From: CAZVFX01 sp964626565
Lineage (GTDB): Bacteria > Myxococcota_A > UBA9042 > CAIXZC01
Assembly: GCA_964626565.1 (NCBI GenBank)
Contig: CAZVFX010000087.1
Span: forward strand, 1-30,147
Direction: 5' to 3'
Length of the DNA stretch: 30,147 nt
Part shown: one piece after another, positions 22,742 through 30,072 of the stretch
How positions within the stretch are numbered: the first letter of the stretch is position 1
Layout of the letters: every line of letters begins with the position of its first letter
Made by a program: the position numbers and the translations under genes
Notes under the pieces: generated by a model
The model's database searches: none
Seen by the model: the letters and a program-made list of their open reading frames with translations, nothing else
Told to the model about the DNA's origin: nothing

Positions 22742-23826
22742 TAGCGACACTCAAACGAATTCACTACGATCTTTGCTTCCCGCATGTTGCCCGGGCCCCA
22801 GTCTGCGGTGACCTGGCGGACTCGCTTTTCCACTACTTGCCAGACCCGGCCTGCCTTGGCCACGTACCCCATGCGCTTTTCAGGCATCTCGGCGTAGAAC
22901 GCCAGCGCCTTGCGGCAGTGCCCCGCGAATCGTTCGCCCTGTCGATCCCGGAAGCGCCGGGCTTCGCGCAGCACGTCTTTCTCAACCGACCCCACCTCAA
23001 AGATATCCAGCAGTTCGGTTTGAAGCGTCACCACGCTCTCCCATGGCGTCCCCTCGAAATCGACGTCGATGGGTTTGAGGCCCGCGCCCTCGTTTTCTCC
23101 CTTCTTGTTCTTCTTCTCTTCCTTTTCCTTTTCCTTGCCCGAGCACCCCGCTCCGGCGGTCAGCGCGAGGGAAGCACCCACAGCCAGTAGAAAGAGCCGG
23201 CGCCGCGGCCCGAGACAGGTGAGGGCGAGTAGAATGGCGACAAGCCAGGCGAACATCCCGGCCGCGCCGGAAGAAGTAGTCGCGGCAGAGCACCCGCCCG
23301 AGTCCCCTTCCTCTTCCTCGTCGATGGTCAGCAAGGGCTCGTCTTTGCATCCCGACGCCGGGGCCGCAAGCTGGTGCGCGACCTCCAGCAGCGGCTCGCC
23401 GTCCCGGTCAGCCACCGCGTACGTCAGCGCACCCACCGGCGGGCAGGGATCCTTTACGGGTACGCACCGCTTGGTGCAGATGCACTGGTCGTCCTTGCCG
23501 CAAGTGCGTTCCGGGCAACTCTTCGACCCGGTGCCGAATTCGGTCCCAATGGGTTCGCAACCACAGTCAAGCTGGGCGTCTTCGGTATCCAGGAACACTT
23601 CGTCGGTGGAGGTGAACAGGGGAACCTGCTGGCCGTCGGCGCCGGTGCGCACTACCGATCCCACTTTGCCGCAAGCCGCGCCGCGGACAGTGAGCACCAG
23701 CATCAGCTCGCCGTCTCCTTCCTGCACCTCGCTCCACCATTGGGGCTCCGCCACCGCGTGTTCCGGGACTAGCACCGCAACCACAAAAACCGCCACCATG
23801 GCCGTCCACGCCCACTTTCTCTTCAT
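22741..23826 (-). CDS. Cys-rich secreted protein with MYXO-CTERM-like tail joined to a lipobox domain
   Basis: No single family is recognised. ATG 23826 (GGGGGA upstream) gives a 361-residue protein. It has a signal peptide ending HAVA/EPQ (residue 26), then a Cys-rich domain (about 27-175) with CGCEP, CPERTCGKDDQCICTKRC and an EEEEGDSGG linker. Next is GCSAATTSSGAAG, a hydrophobic helix and PRRR (about 178-210), which has the layout of a MYXO-CTERM sorting tail. It does not end there: LFLLAVGASLALTAGAGC (about 211-228) follows, which looks like a lipoprotein signal and lipobox. Then come a Lys/Glu tract (KEKEKEEKKNKKGE) and a helical domain ending ECR. It lies 28 bases after uvrA, probably in the tgt-uvrA transcript. 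A true fusion, a two-membrane hairpin or an assembly fault are all possible. Confidence 0.75.
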   Translation of the reverse strand: MKRKWAWTAMVAVFVVAVLVPEHAVAEPQWWSEVQEGDGELMLVLTVRGAACGKVGSVVRTGADGQQVPLFTSTDEVFLDTEDAQLDCGCEPIGTEFGTGSKSCPERTCGKDDQCICTKRCVPVKDPCPPVGALTYAVADRDGEPLLEVAHQLAAPASGCKDEPLLTIDEEEEGDSGGCSAATTSSGAAGMFAWLVAILLALTCLGPRRRLFLLAVGASLALTAGAGCSGKEKEKEEKKNKKGENEGAGLKPIDVDFEGTPWESVVTLQTELLDIFEVGSVEKDVLREARRFRDRQGERFAGHCRKALAFYAEMPEKRMGYVAKAGRVWQVVEKRVRQVTADWGPGNMREAKIVVNSFECR

Positions 23827-23854
23827 GGTTCCCCCGAGGCTTTTTTCGCCCAAG

Positions 23855-26635
23855 TTATTTCAACGCTTCTTTCAGGTACTTCCCGGTGTAGGACTTCCGG
23901 CTGCGAGCAATCTTCTCCGGAGTGCCGGCCACCACCACCCGGCCGCCCTCGTCACCTCCGCCGGGGCCGAGGTCGATCACCCAGTCGGCGGACTTGATGA
24001 TGTCGTTATTGTGCTCCACCATGAGCACGCTGTGTCCCGCGTCAACCAGCCGGGAGATAACTCCGAGCAGCTTGCTGATGTCGTGGAAGTGCAGCCCGGT
24101 GGTCGGCTCATCGAGAATGTAGAAGGTGTGGCCGGCCTGCCGCTTGGCAAGTTCCCGGGACAGCTTAATGCGTTGGGCCTCCCCGCCCGACAGGGTCGTG
24201 GAGGGCTGCCCCAGTTTGATGTAGCCCAGGCCAACGTCCGCCATGGTCTGCAAAACCCGCTTCGCGGCAGCTACGGGAGCGAAGTACTCGAGCGCTTCGG
24301 CAACCGTCATGTTCAGCACGTCGGAGATGGTTTTGTCCCGGTAGCGCACCCGCAGCGTGGCGTCGTTGAACCGGCTGCCGCGGCATTGCGGGCAGGTGAT
24401 GAATACATCGGCCAGGAAGTGCATCTCGATGCGCAGGCTGCCGTCTCCTGAGCACTTTTCGCACCGTCCGCCCTTCACGTTGAATGAGAAACGCCCGGGG
24501 CCGTAGCCGTATGCACGGGCATCCCTGGTCTGTGCAAACAGCTTGCGAATCACGTCGAAGACCTTGGTGTAGGTCACCGGGTTGGAGCGGGGAGTGCGGC
24601 CGATGGGCCGCTGGTCGATGACGATCAGTTTGTCGATGAGGTCGAGGCCGTGAACCGCATCCACCGACGCCTCAACGCCGCGCTTGCTGTCGTTGACGCT
24701 CTGCTCCAGAAGGGGCCTTACGGTTTCCGTCACCAGCGAGCTTTTTCCCGCCCCCGACACTCCTGTCACCACGGTGAATACCTTGAGAGGGATTTCCGCG
24801 TCCAGGTTCACCAGATTGTGGTGGGTCACCCCTTCCAGGGAGAGCCAACCCTGGGGCTGGCGACGAGACTCCGGCATTTCGATCTTCATCCGACCTGAAA
24901 GATACGCCCCGGTGATTGACTTCTTGCTCTTCGTCAGCCCCTTGAGGTCCCCGGAGTACACTATCTCACCGCCCTCAACCCCCGCTCCCACCCCGAAGTC
25001 CACTACAAAGTCGGCGTGGTTCATAGTCTCCCGGTCGTGCTCAACCACCACGATGGAGTTGCCGAGGTTGCGCAGGCGGCCAAGGGTCTTGATCAGGCGC
25101 AAGCTGTCTGACTGGTGCAAACCAACCGACGGTTCGTCCAGGATGTAGATCACTCCTGACAATTCGCTGCCCAGTTGGCGGGCCAGGCGAATGCGCTGGG
25201 CTTCACCACCGGACAAGGTGTGGGTCGGCCGCTCCAGGGTCAGGTAGCCCAGGCCGACGTCGCTGAGGAATTGAAGTCGCTGGCGGATCTCTTTGGCCGG
25301 CTCAGCCGCGATAACCGCCCGGTGCCCTTCCAGTTCAAGTTCGTTCGCGAATTGTTGCAGCCGGTTGACGGTCATGGAGGTGAGTTCAGTGATCGGTTTG
25401 CCTCCCACCAGCACCGCACGGGCCTCGGGTCTCAGGCGTGAGCTGTCGCAGGTGCGGCACGGCCGTCTGATGAAGAACCGGTAGTAGAAGTCTCTCACCG
25501 CCTCGCTGTTGGTGGCGTTGATGTCCCGTTGGATATAGCTCCACAATCCGGGCCATTCTCCCCCCTCGTTCTCCACCCCGCCGTACATGATCACTTCCTT
25601 GTCGGCCCGGGAGAGCGACGAAATCTGCTGGTTGGGGGAGAAATTGAGCACGTTTTCGAAGCTGTTCCAGAACTCCCACCGCCAGCCTCGCCGGCGGCCG
25701 GACCAGATCACCGTGATCCGCTTAATGGCCCGATAGATGGTGGCTTCCGGGGGACGGAAGATTCGGTCGAGGTCGACGTCAACTCCGACTCCCAGGCCCT
25801 GACAACTCGGGCAGGCGCCCAGAGGGCTGTTGAAGGAGAAGAGCTGGGGAGACAACTCGGGCAGACTCAGTTCGCAGGTGTCACAATACAGTTCCTCGGA
25901 GAATTGCAACTCCTTGCCATCGACGTCCGCGACGATGCGTCCAGCGCCGGCCTTGAGCGCGGTTTCCACAGACTCGATCAATCGGGCCCGGGCGCCTTCC
26001 TTCACTTTGACCCTGTCCACTACAATATCGATATCGTGCTTCTTCTGTTTTTCGAGCTGAATCGGCTCTTCGAGGCGGCGCACCTCGCCATCGATTCGGA
26101 AGCGGACAAACCCCTGCCGCAGCAACTCCTCGAACAGTTGCTTGAACTCCCCTTTGCGCTGTCGCACCACCGGAGACATGAGCACAATCGCGCTCCCCTC
26201 GGGCTGGCATTCCAGGGTGTGGACTATCTGCTGCGGGTCCTGTTTGCCCACCGGTTCACCGCAGCCCGGGCAGCGCTGGTCGCCTGCGCGAGCATATAGC
26301 ACGCGCATGTAGTCAAGGATCTCGGTAACGGTACCAACCGTTGAGCGGGGGTTGGAGGAAGCGGTCTTCTGCTCGATGGCAACCGTCGGCGCCAGTCCGG
26401 CCATGCGGTCGTATTTCGGGCGCTCGAGCTGTCCCAGGAACTGCCGGGCGTAGCTGGAGAGCGATTCGATATATTTGCGCTGCCCTTCCACGTAGATTGT
26501 GTCGAACGCCAGGGAGCTTTTCCCCGAGCCGCTGACGCCGGTGAACACCACGAACCGTTCCTTGGGGATTCGCACGCTGATGTTACGCAGGTTGTGCTCC
26601 GACGCCCCGCGGATGTCCAGCCAGCGCTCACTCAT
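23855..26635 (-). CDS. uvrA: UvrABC system protein A (excinuclease ABC subunit A)
   Basis: UvrA is the damage-sensing ATPase of nucleotide excision repair; the dimer loads UvrB at lesions. The 926-residue product has the two ABC modules of the family: Walker A GVSGSGKSS at 33-41 and GVSGAGKSS near 625, signatures LSGGEAQRIRLA and LSGGEAQRIKLS, and Walker B/D-loop YILDEPSVGLH and YILDEPTTGLH. Zinc-finger cysteines are seen in CPGCGEP, CDTCELS...CPSCQG and CEKCSGDG...CPQCRG. ATG 26635 starts MSERWLDIRGASEHNL, the normal N terminus, with GAGGGCGG upstream; the longer frame is not needed. It overlaps the tgt stop by 8 bases (ATGAGTGA), so the two genes are probably translated together. Confidence 0.98.
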   Translation of the reverse strand: MSERWLDIRGASEHNLRNISVRIPKERFVVFTGVSGSGKSSLAFDTIYVEGQRKYIESLSSYARQFLGQLERPKYDRMAGLAPTVAIEQKTASSNPRSTVGTVTEILDYMRVLYARAGDQRCPGCGEPVGKQDPQQIVHTLECQPEGSAIVLMSPVVRQRKGEFKQLFEELLRQGFVRFRIDGEVRRLEEPIQLEKQKKHDIDIVVDRVKVKEGARARLIESVETALKAGAGRIVADVDGKELQFSEELYCDTCELSLPELSPQLFSFNSPLGACPSCQGLGVGVDVDLDRIFRPPEATIYRAIKRITVIWSGRRRGWRWEFWNSFENVLNFSPNQQISSLSRADKEVIMYGGVENEGGEWPGLWSYIQRDINATNSEAVRDFYYRFFIRRPCRTCDSSRLRPEARAVLVGGKPITELTSMTVNRLQQFANELELEGHRAVIAAEPAKEIRQRLQFLSDVGLGYLTLERPTHTLSGGEAQRIRLARQLGSELSGVIYILDEPSVGLHQSDSLRLIKTLGRLRNLGNSIVVVEHDRETMNHADFVVDFGVGAGVEGGEIVYSGDLKGLTKSKKSITGAYLSGRMKIEMPESRRQPQGWLSLEGVTHHNLVNLDAEIPLKVFTVVTGVSGAGKSSLVTETVRPLLEQSVNDSKRGVEASVDAVHGLDLIDKLIVIDQRPIGRTPRSNPVTYTKVFDVIRKLFAQTRDARAYGYGPGRFSFNVKGGRCEKCSGDGSLRIEMHFLADVFITCPQCRGSRFNDATLRVRYRDKTISDVLNMTVAEALEYFAPVAAAKRVLQTMADVGLGYIKLGQPSTTLSGGEAQRIKLSRELAKRQAGHTFYILDEPTTGLHFHDISKLLGVISRLVDAGHSVLMVEHNNDIIKSADWVIDLGPGGGDEGGRVVVAGTPEKIARSRKSYTGKYLKEALK

Positions 26636-27734
26636 TCTTGCCGCCCTCAAACTGGCCGAAGGTACCGGCATGGATGGCCGCGCGTATATCCCTCATCAGC
26701 CTCTGGTAGAAATGAAGATTGTGGGTGGTGTTCAGAATCGGCCCGAGCATCTCCCCGGCCACGAAGAGATGACGGAGGTAGGCCCGGCTGAAATTGGCGC
26801 AGGTGGGGCAGTCGCACTCCGGGTCCAGCGGGGTATCGTCCAGCCTGAAGCGGGCGTTTTTGATGTGGATTTCTCCCTGGCTGGTGAACAGCAGCCCGGT
26901 GCGGCCTGAGCGGGTGGGCAGCACGCAATCGAACATGTCCACGCCCTGGCCTACCGCGTGGATGATGTCCGCGGGGCGGCCGACTCCCATGAAATAGCGG
27001 GGGCGATCCGGGGGGAGGACAGAAATGGACGCCGCCAGCATTTCCTCTTTCAGTTCTTTTGACTCACCCACCGAAAGGCCGCCGATGGCGAGGCCGTCGA
27101 AAGGAAGCTGCGCCAGCTCTTCGGCGTGGGCGCGGCGCAAGTCGGCGTGCATCGCGCCCTGGGTGATGCCGAACAGGGCGTTGCCGCTCGTGCGTGCGTC
27201 CAGACACCTCTGCGCCCATCTGGTGGTCATGGCCATGGAACGGGCCGCGAACTCACGGTCCGCCTCCTTGGCCGGGCACTCGTCCAGCACCATCATTATG
27301 TCGGACCCCAGCGTTTCCTGTATCTCGATGGCCTTCTCAGGTGTCAGCAGATGTTGAGAGCCGTCGATGTGGGAGCGAAACGTCACCCCTTCCTCGGCTA
27401 CCTTCTTCAACGCGCTCAGGCTGAACACCTGGTAGCCGCCGCTATCGGTGAGGATGCTACCCTTCCAGCCCATCATCGCGTGGAGGCCGCCGAGCTTCTT
27501 CACAACTTCCATCCCCGGCCGCAAGTACAGGTGGTAGGTGTTGGCCAGGATGATGCTGCTCCCGGTCTTCTCGATGTCCCAGGGAAAGATGCCCTTCACC
27601 GTCCCCACGGTACCCACCGGCATGAACGCCGGGGTAGGGAACGAACCTCGGGCCGTAGTGACCATTCCGGAGCGCGCGGACGTGCCCTTATCGTGTGCTG
27701 AGACTTGAAACCTGAAGTGTGAGTGACTATCCAT
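26628..27734 (-). CDS. tgt: tRNA-guanine transglycosylase (queuine/preQ1 tRNA-ribosyltransferase)
   Basis: Bacterial Tgt exchanges guanine 34 for preQ1 in tRNAs with GUN anticodons, a step to queuosine. The 368-residue length is normal. The key residues are visible: the general-base Asp in LTDSGGYQVFSL, the substrate-binding GLSVGE and MGVGRPADI segments, the nucleophile Asp in DMFDCVLPTRSGR, and the zinc site C-x-C-x-x-C (ECDCPTCANF) with the later His in NTTHNLHF. ATG 27734 gives the MDSHSHFRFQV N terminus; its ribosome binding site is weak. It is the first gene of a tgt-uvrA operon and divergent from the lipoprotein array. A -10-like TATAGT on the minus strand (27783-27778) overlaps the plus promoter through the palindrome ACTATAGT. 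Confidence 0.97.
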   Translation of the reverse strand: MDSHSHFRFQVSAHDKGTSARSGMVTTARGSFPTPAFMPVGTVGTVKGIFPWDIEKTGSSIILANTYHLYLRPGMEVVKKLGGLHAMMGWKGSILTDSGGYQVFSLSALKKVAEEGVTFRSHIDGSQHLLTPEKAIEIQETLGSDIMMVLDECPAKEADREFAARSMAMTTRWAQRCLDARTSGNALFGITQGAMHADLRRAHAEELAQLPFDGLAIGGLSVGESKELKEEMLAASISVLPPDRPRYFMGVGRPADIIHAVGQGVDMFDCVLPTRSGRTGLLFTSQGEIHIKNARFRLDDTPLDPECDCPTCANFSRAYLRHLFVAGEMLGPILNTTHNLHFYQRLMRDIRAAIHAGTFGQFEGGKNE

Positions 27735-27749
27735 CCAACAACTGAAAAA

Positions 27750-27763
27750 TTGTCATTTGACAA
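27750..27763. promoter_or_regulatory. Palindrome over the -35 box, candidate operator
   Basis: TTGTCATTTGACAA is a perfect 6-2-6 inverted repeat. Its right arm contains the TTGACA -35 hexamer of the first array promoter, and the site also lies just upstream of tgt on the other strand. A bound dimer would be expected to block the promoter. No regulator gene is next to it. Confidence 0.45.
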
Positions 27764-27785
27764 CACGGGAAACCTTGACTATAGT
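27757..27785 (+). promoter_or_regulatory. Strong sigma70-like promoter for the first array gene
   Basis: A consensus TTGACA (27757-27762) and TATAGT (27780-27785) are spaced by exactly 17 bases. The predicted start near 27792 gives a leader of about 77 bases to ATG 27869. This is the best promoter match in the window. Confidence 0.75.
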
Positions 27786-27868
27786 TACCACAACTTTTTT
27801 GAAAGGGCGAGAGTATTGCATCTTCTTGAGAGACGAATAAGGTAAAAACATTCTATGGAGGGAATGAG

Positions 27869-28528
27869 ATGAAGAAGTGGCTTGCAATGATGGCAGTTCT
27901 GGCGATGGCATTTGCCTTTGTGCGTTGCGACTTCGGTGAAGAAGACGACGCCACCGAGGCTACCGAAGACGTAGCTGAGACCCCGAAAGACACTGGCGGA
28001 AACACGCCCACCGGCGACTGCAAGGTCGGCGAGAGCGCAGACTATGCCTATGTCATGATCGAGGACTCCTCTGACAACCCGACGCTGGTGGACTGCAACA
28101 CCAACCCCGGCGCGGACATCGACTCCATTTGCATCTACCGGGCAGACTCCAACGAAGGTTGTGCGTCGGAAGTGGCTTACACTCCCGTCAACCCGGTACC
28201 GTGCGAGCAGAATGACAAAGACGATCCCGAGCAGGTTCTGGGAGCCCCGGACGGCATCGCCGGCAACGGTGAGTTCAAGGGTTACTTCTCCCTCAACGGT
28301 GGCTGGATAATCGTCGGCTTCGACGCAGGCCTGGAGATCCTCTGTGGCGACGTCATCGAAGTGATCGAAATGCACAACGAAGAAGACCCCGACGCAACCG
28401 TCGAGCAGTATCGGACGAGCCTGGGCGAAGGCAGCGACTGCCTTGGTGAAGGCCTCGACTGCCGCTGGTCCCTTGAGTCCGACTGGGCCGTTGGCCACGA
28501 CGAAATCGACGTGACGTGGGTATGGTAG
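27869..28528 (+). CDS. Secreted paralogue 1 of a three-gene array, possibly a lipoprotein
   Basis: The 219-residue product has a signal peptide followed by an acidic linker (about 21-45) and one globular domain (about 50-219). The expected lipobox reads FVRC with Arg at -1 and Asp at +2, so lipid attachment at Cys20 is doubtful; cleavage after MAFA is an alternative. The domain has conserved pieces DCNTNPGADIDSICIYRA, EVAYTPVNPVPCEQND, PEQVLGAPDGIAGNG, GYFSLNGGWIIVGF, CGDVIEVIEMHN and HDEIDVTWVW, with six cysteines. The LGxPDG...GYFSLNGG...VGF...GDxIxVxE order resembles a beta-sandwich domain of many secreted bacterial proteins; this is an inference. ATG 27869 has GGAGGGA upstream. No function known. 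Confidence 0.8.
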   Translation: MKKWLAMMAVLAMAFAFVRCDFGEEDDATEATEDVAETPKDTGGNTPTGDCKVGESADYAYVMIEDSSDNPTLVDCNTNPGADIDSICIYRADSNEGCASEVAYTPVNPVPCEQNDKDDPEQVLGAPDGIAGNGEFKGYFSLNGGWIIVGFDAGLEILCGDVIEVIEMHNEEDPDATVEQYRTSLGEGSDCLGEGLDCRWSLESDWAVGHDEIDVTWVW

Positions 28529-28608
28529 GAACGCAGTAACCCCCCCCCTCGAATCTCCATCAAAGACCTGTTGACCTGACCTGAGCGGACCTCTTCGCGA
28601 ACCTCGAT

Positions 28609-28637
28609 TTGTATTGGTCTGGCCCACTCAGTATAAT
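28609..28637 (+). promoter_or_regulatory. Sigma70-like promoter for the second array gene
   Basis: TTGTAT (28609-28614) and a perfect TATAAT (28632-28637) are 17 bases apart in the 194-base gap after the first array gene. The start would be near 28644, leaving a leader of about 80 bases that contains a run of eight T (28673-28680). The second gene can therefore be expressed independently of the first. Confidence 0.65.
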
Positions 28638-28722
28638 CGGTAGAATGCAACACTGACATAGAGCATGGAGCCTTTTTTTTGGAAGAAGAATGTGGAGATC
28701 TATATCTAACGGAGGCAGACCG

Positions 28723-29400
28723 ATGAGAAAAGTACTGGTGTTTCTTTTGGGGCTTGGGCTTGCAGTGACGGTCCAGGGGTGCGGCTTCTTCGACTTCGGC
28801 GACACAGACGATGACAATGACCAGGTAGAGGGCGAGATCGATGTTCCGGAGCAGCCCGAAGAGGTGGCTGAAGAGATTAAGGAAGGCACCTGCACACCGG
28901 GTCAGAGCGCGGGCTATACGTTCGTCATGGTGGAGGACGCTGCGGACAATCCCACCCTGGTGGACTGCAACACCAACCCCGGCGCGGACCTTGACTCCAT
29001 CTGCATTTATCGGGCGGATGAACTCGTCGGCTGCGCGGCCGAAGTGGCCTACACCCCCGTCGACCCCGTGCCCTGCGAGCAGAACGACAAGGACGACCCC
29101 GAGCAGGTGTTGGGTCCGCCCGACGGCATCGCCGGCAACGGTGAATTCTCCGGCTACTTCTCCCTCAACGGCGGCTTCGTCATCGTCGGTTTTGAAGCCG
29201 GCCTAGAGATGCTGTGCGGCGACGTCATCGAAGTTGTCGAAATGCACAACGCCGAAGACCCGGACGCGACCGTGGAGCAGTATCGGACCAGCATGGGTTC
29301 AGGCACCGACTGTCTGGGCGCAGGCACCGACTGCCTGTGGGCCCTTACTTCCGACTGGGCTGTTGGCCACGACGAAATCGACGTGACCTGGGACTGGTAG
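28723..29400 (+). CDS. Lipoprotein paralogue 2 of a three-gene array
   Basis: The start ATG 28723 is chosen over 28690 because GGAGGC lies 7 bases upstream and it directly yields a signal peptide, MRKVLVFLLGLGLAVTVQGC, with lipobox VQGC and Cys20. Gly at +2 fits the outer membrane by the E. coli rule. The 225-residue product has a very acidic linker (about 24-52) and the same domain as paralogue 1, with near-identical blocks VDCNTNPGADLDSICIYRAD, PVPCEQNDKDDPEQVLG, GYFSLNGGFVIVGF, DPDATVEQYRTS and SDWAVGHDEIDVTWDW. The linkers and signals differ much more than the domains. It has its own promoter and is followed 39 bases later by paralogue 3. Confidence 0.85.
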   Translation: MRKVLVFLLGLGLAVTVQGCGFFDFGDTDDDNDQVEGEIDVPEQPEEVAEEIKEGTCTPGQSAGYTFVMVEDAADNPTLVDCNTNPGADLDSICIYRADELVGCAAEVAYTPVDPVPCEQNDKDDPEQVLGPPDGIAGNGEFSGYFSLNGGFVIVGFEAGLEMLCGDVIEVVEMHNAEDPDATVEQYRTSMGSGTDCLGAGTDCLWALTSDWAVGHDEIDVTWDW

Positions 29401-29410
29401 TTGTGGTAGA

Positions 29411-29433
29411 GTTGCTTCCCTGAAGGGAGCAAC
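29411..29433 (+). promoter_or_regulatory. Stem-loop hiding the ribosome binding site of the third array gene
   Basis: GTTGCTTCC (29411-29419) pairs with GGGAGCAAC (29425-29433) over nine positions, one being a G-T wobble, around the loop CTGAA. The right arm contains GGGAG (29425-29429), the ribosome binding site for ATG 29440. When folded, the RNA would hide that site. No T tract follows, so it is not an ordinary terminator. Confidence 0.55.
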
Positions 29434-29439
29434 AAAAGC

Positions 29440-30072
29440 ATGTTTCGAACACTCTCAACGACCACCATCATCTTCGTGCTTGTCCTGTCCTGTGGCGAGT
29501 CGGGAAACAACCCCGATGTCAAGGATCCTTTCGCCTTGCTTGACCTGGGCCCCCAGGAATGTGAAGCCGGCCAGAGCGGCGGTTTCACCTACGTTATGGT
29601 GGAGGATTGGGCGGACAACGAATCGCTTACCGAGTGCGACGCCATGCCGGGAGCCGACATCGATGCCATCTGCATCTTCCGAAGCGGCCAGGAGGTCGCG
29701 TGCGCCCACGACGCAGTCTACCTGCCCCCTTCCCCGCTCCCCTGCAGCGACATTGAGTTCAACGACATCCAGCAGCTCCTGGGGGCTACCAACGGCATGA
29801 TGGCCGAGGGGATCGCCAAAGGTTTTTTCTCCCTCAACGGCGGCGCGGTTGTGGCCAGGTTCCAGGACGATCAGGAGATCACTTGCATGGATGAAGTTTA
29901 CGTTAGGGAACTCCACGACCTGGACGACCTGGACAATCCCATGGAGAAATATCGCATTCGCATCGGTAGAGGCCCCGATTGCATGTCGTCCACCGCCACC
30001 ACCTGCCAGTGGCCCCTCGAGAGCGACTGGCTCCCGGGAGAAGGGTGGATGACCGCGTCGTGGATTAATTGA
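29440..30072 (+). CDS. Lipoprotein paralogue 3 of a three-gene array (diverged)
   Basis: The 210-residue product begins MFRTLSTTTIIFVLVLSC, with lipobox VLSC, Cys18 and Gly at +2. The linker is short, unlike the acidic linkers of paralogues 1 and 2. The domain is recognisably the same but diverged: FTYVMVEDWADN, GADIDAICIFRSG, QQLLGATNGM, GFFSLNGGAVVARF, CMDEVYVRELHD, EKYRIRIGRGPDC and CQWPLESDW. The cysteine pairs line up with those of the other two, so the fold is probably kept while surfaces changed. GGGAG 10 bases before the start lies inside a stem-loop. It has no clear promoter of its own and is probably read from the second gene. Function unknown. Confidence 0.8.
   Translation: MFRTLSTTTIIFVLVLSCGESGNNPDVKDPFALLDLGPQECEAGQSGGFTYVMVEDWADNESLTECDAMPGADIDAICIFRSGQEVACAHDAVYLPPSPLPCSDIEFNDIQQLLGATNGMMAEGIAKGFFSLNGGAVVARFQDDQEITCMDEVYVRELHDLDDLDNPMEKYRIRIGRGPDCMSSTATTCQWPLESDWLPGEGWMTASWIN

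Noticed and set aside
28673..28680. Run of eight T as terminator of the first array gene
   Set aside because: No stem precedes it, and it lies downstream of the predicted start of transcription for the second gene, so it belongs to that leader.
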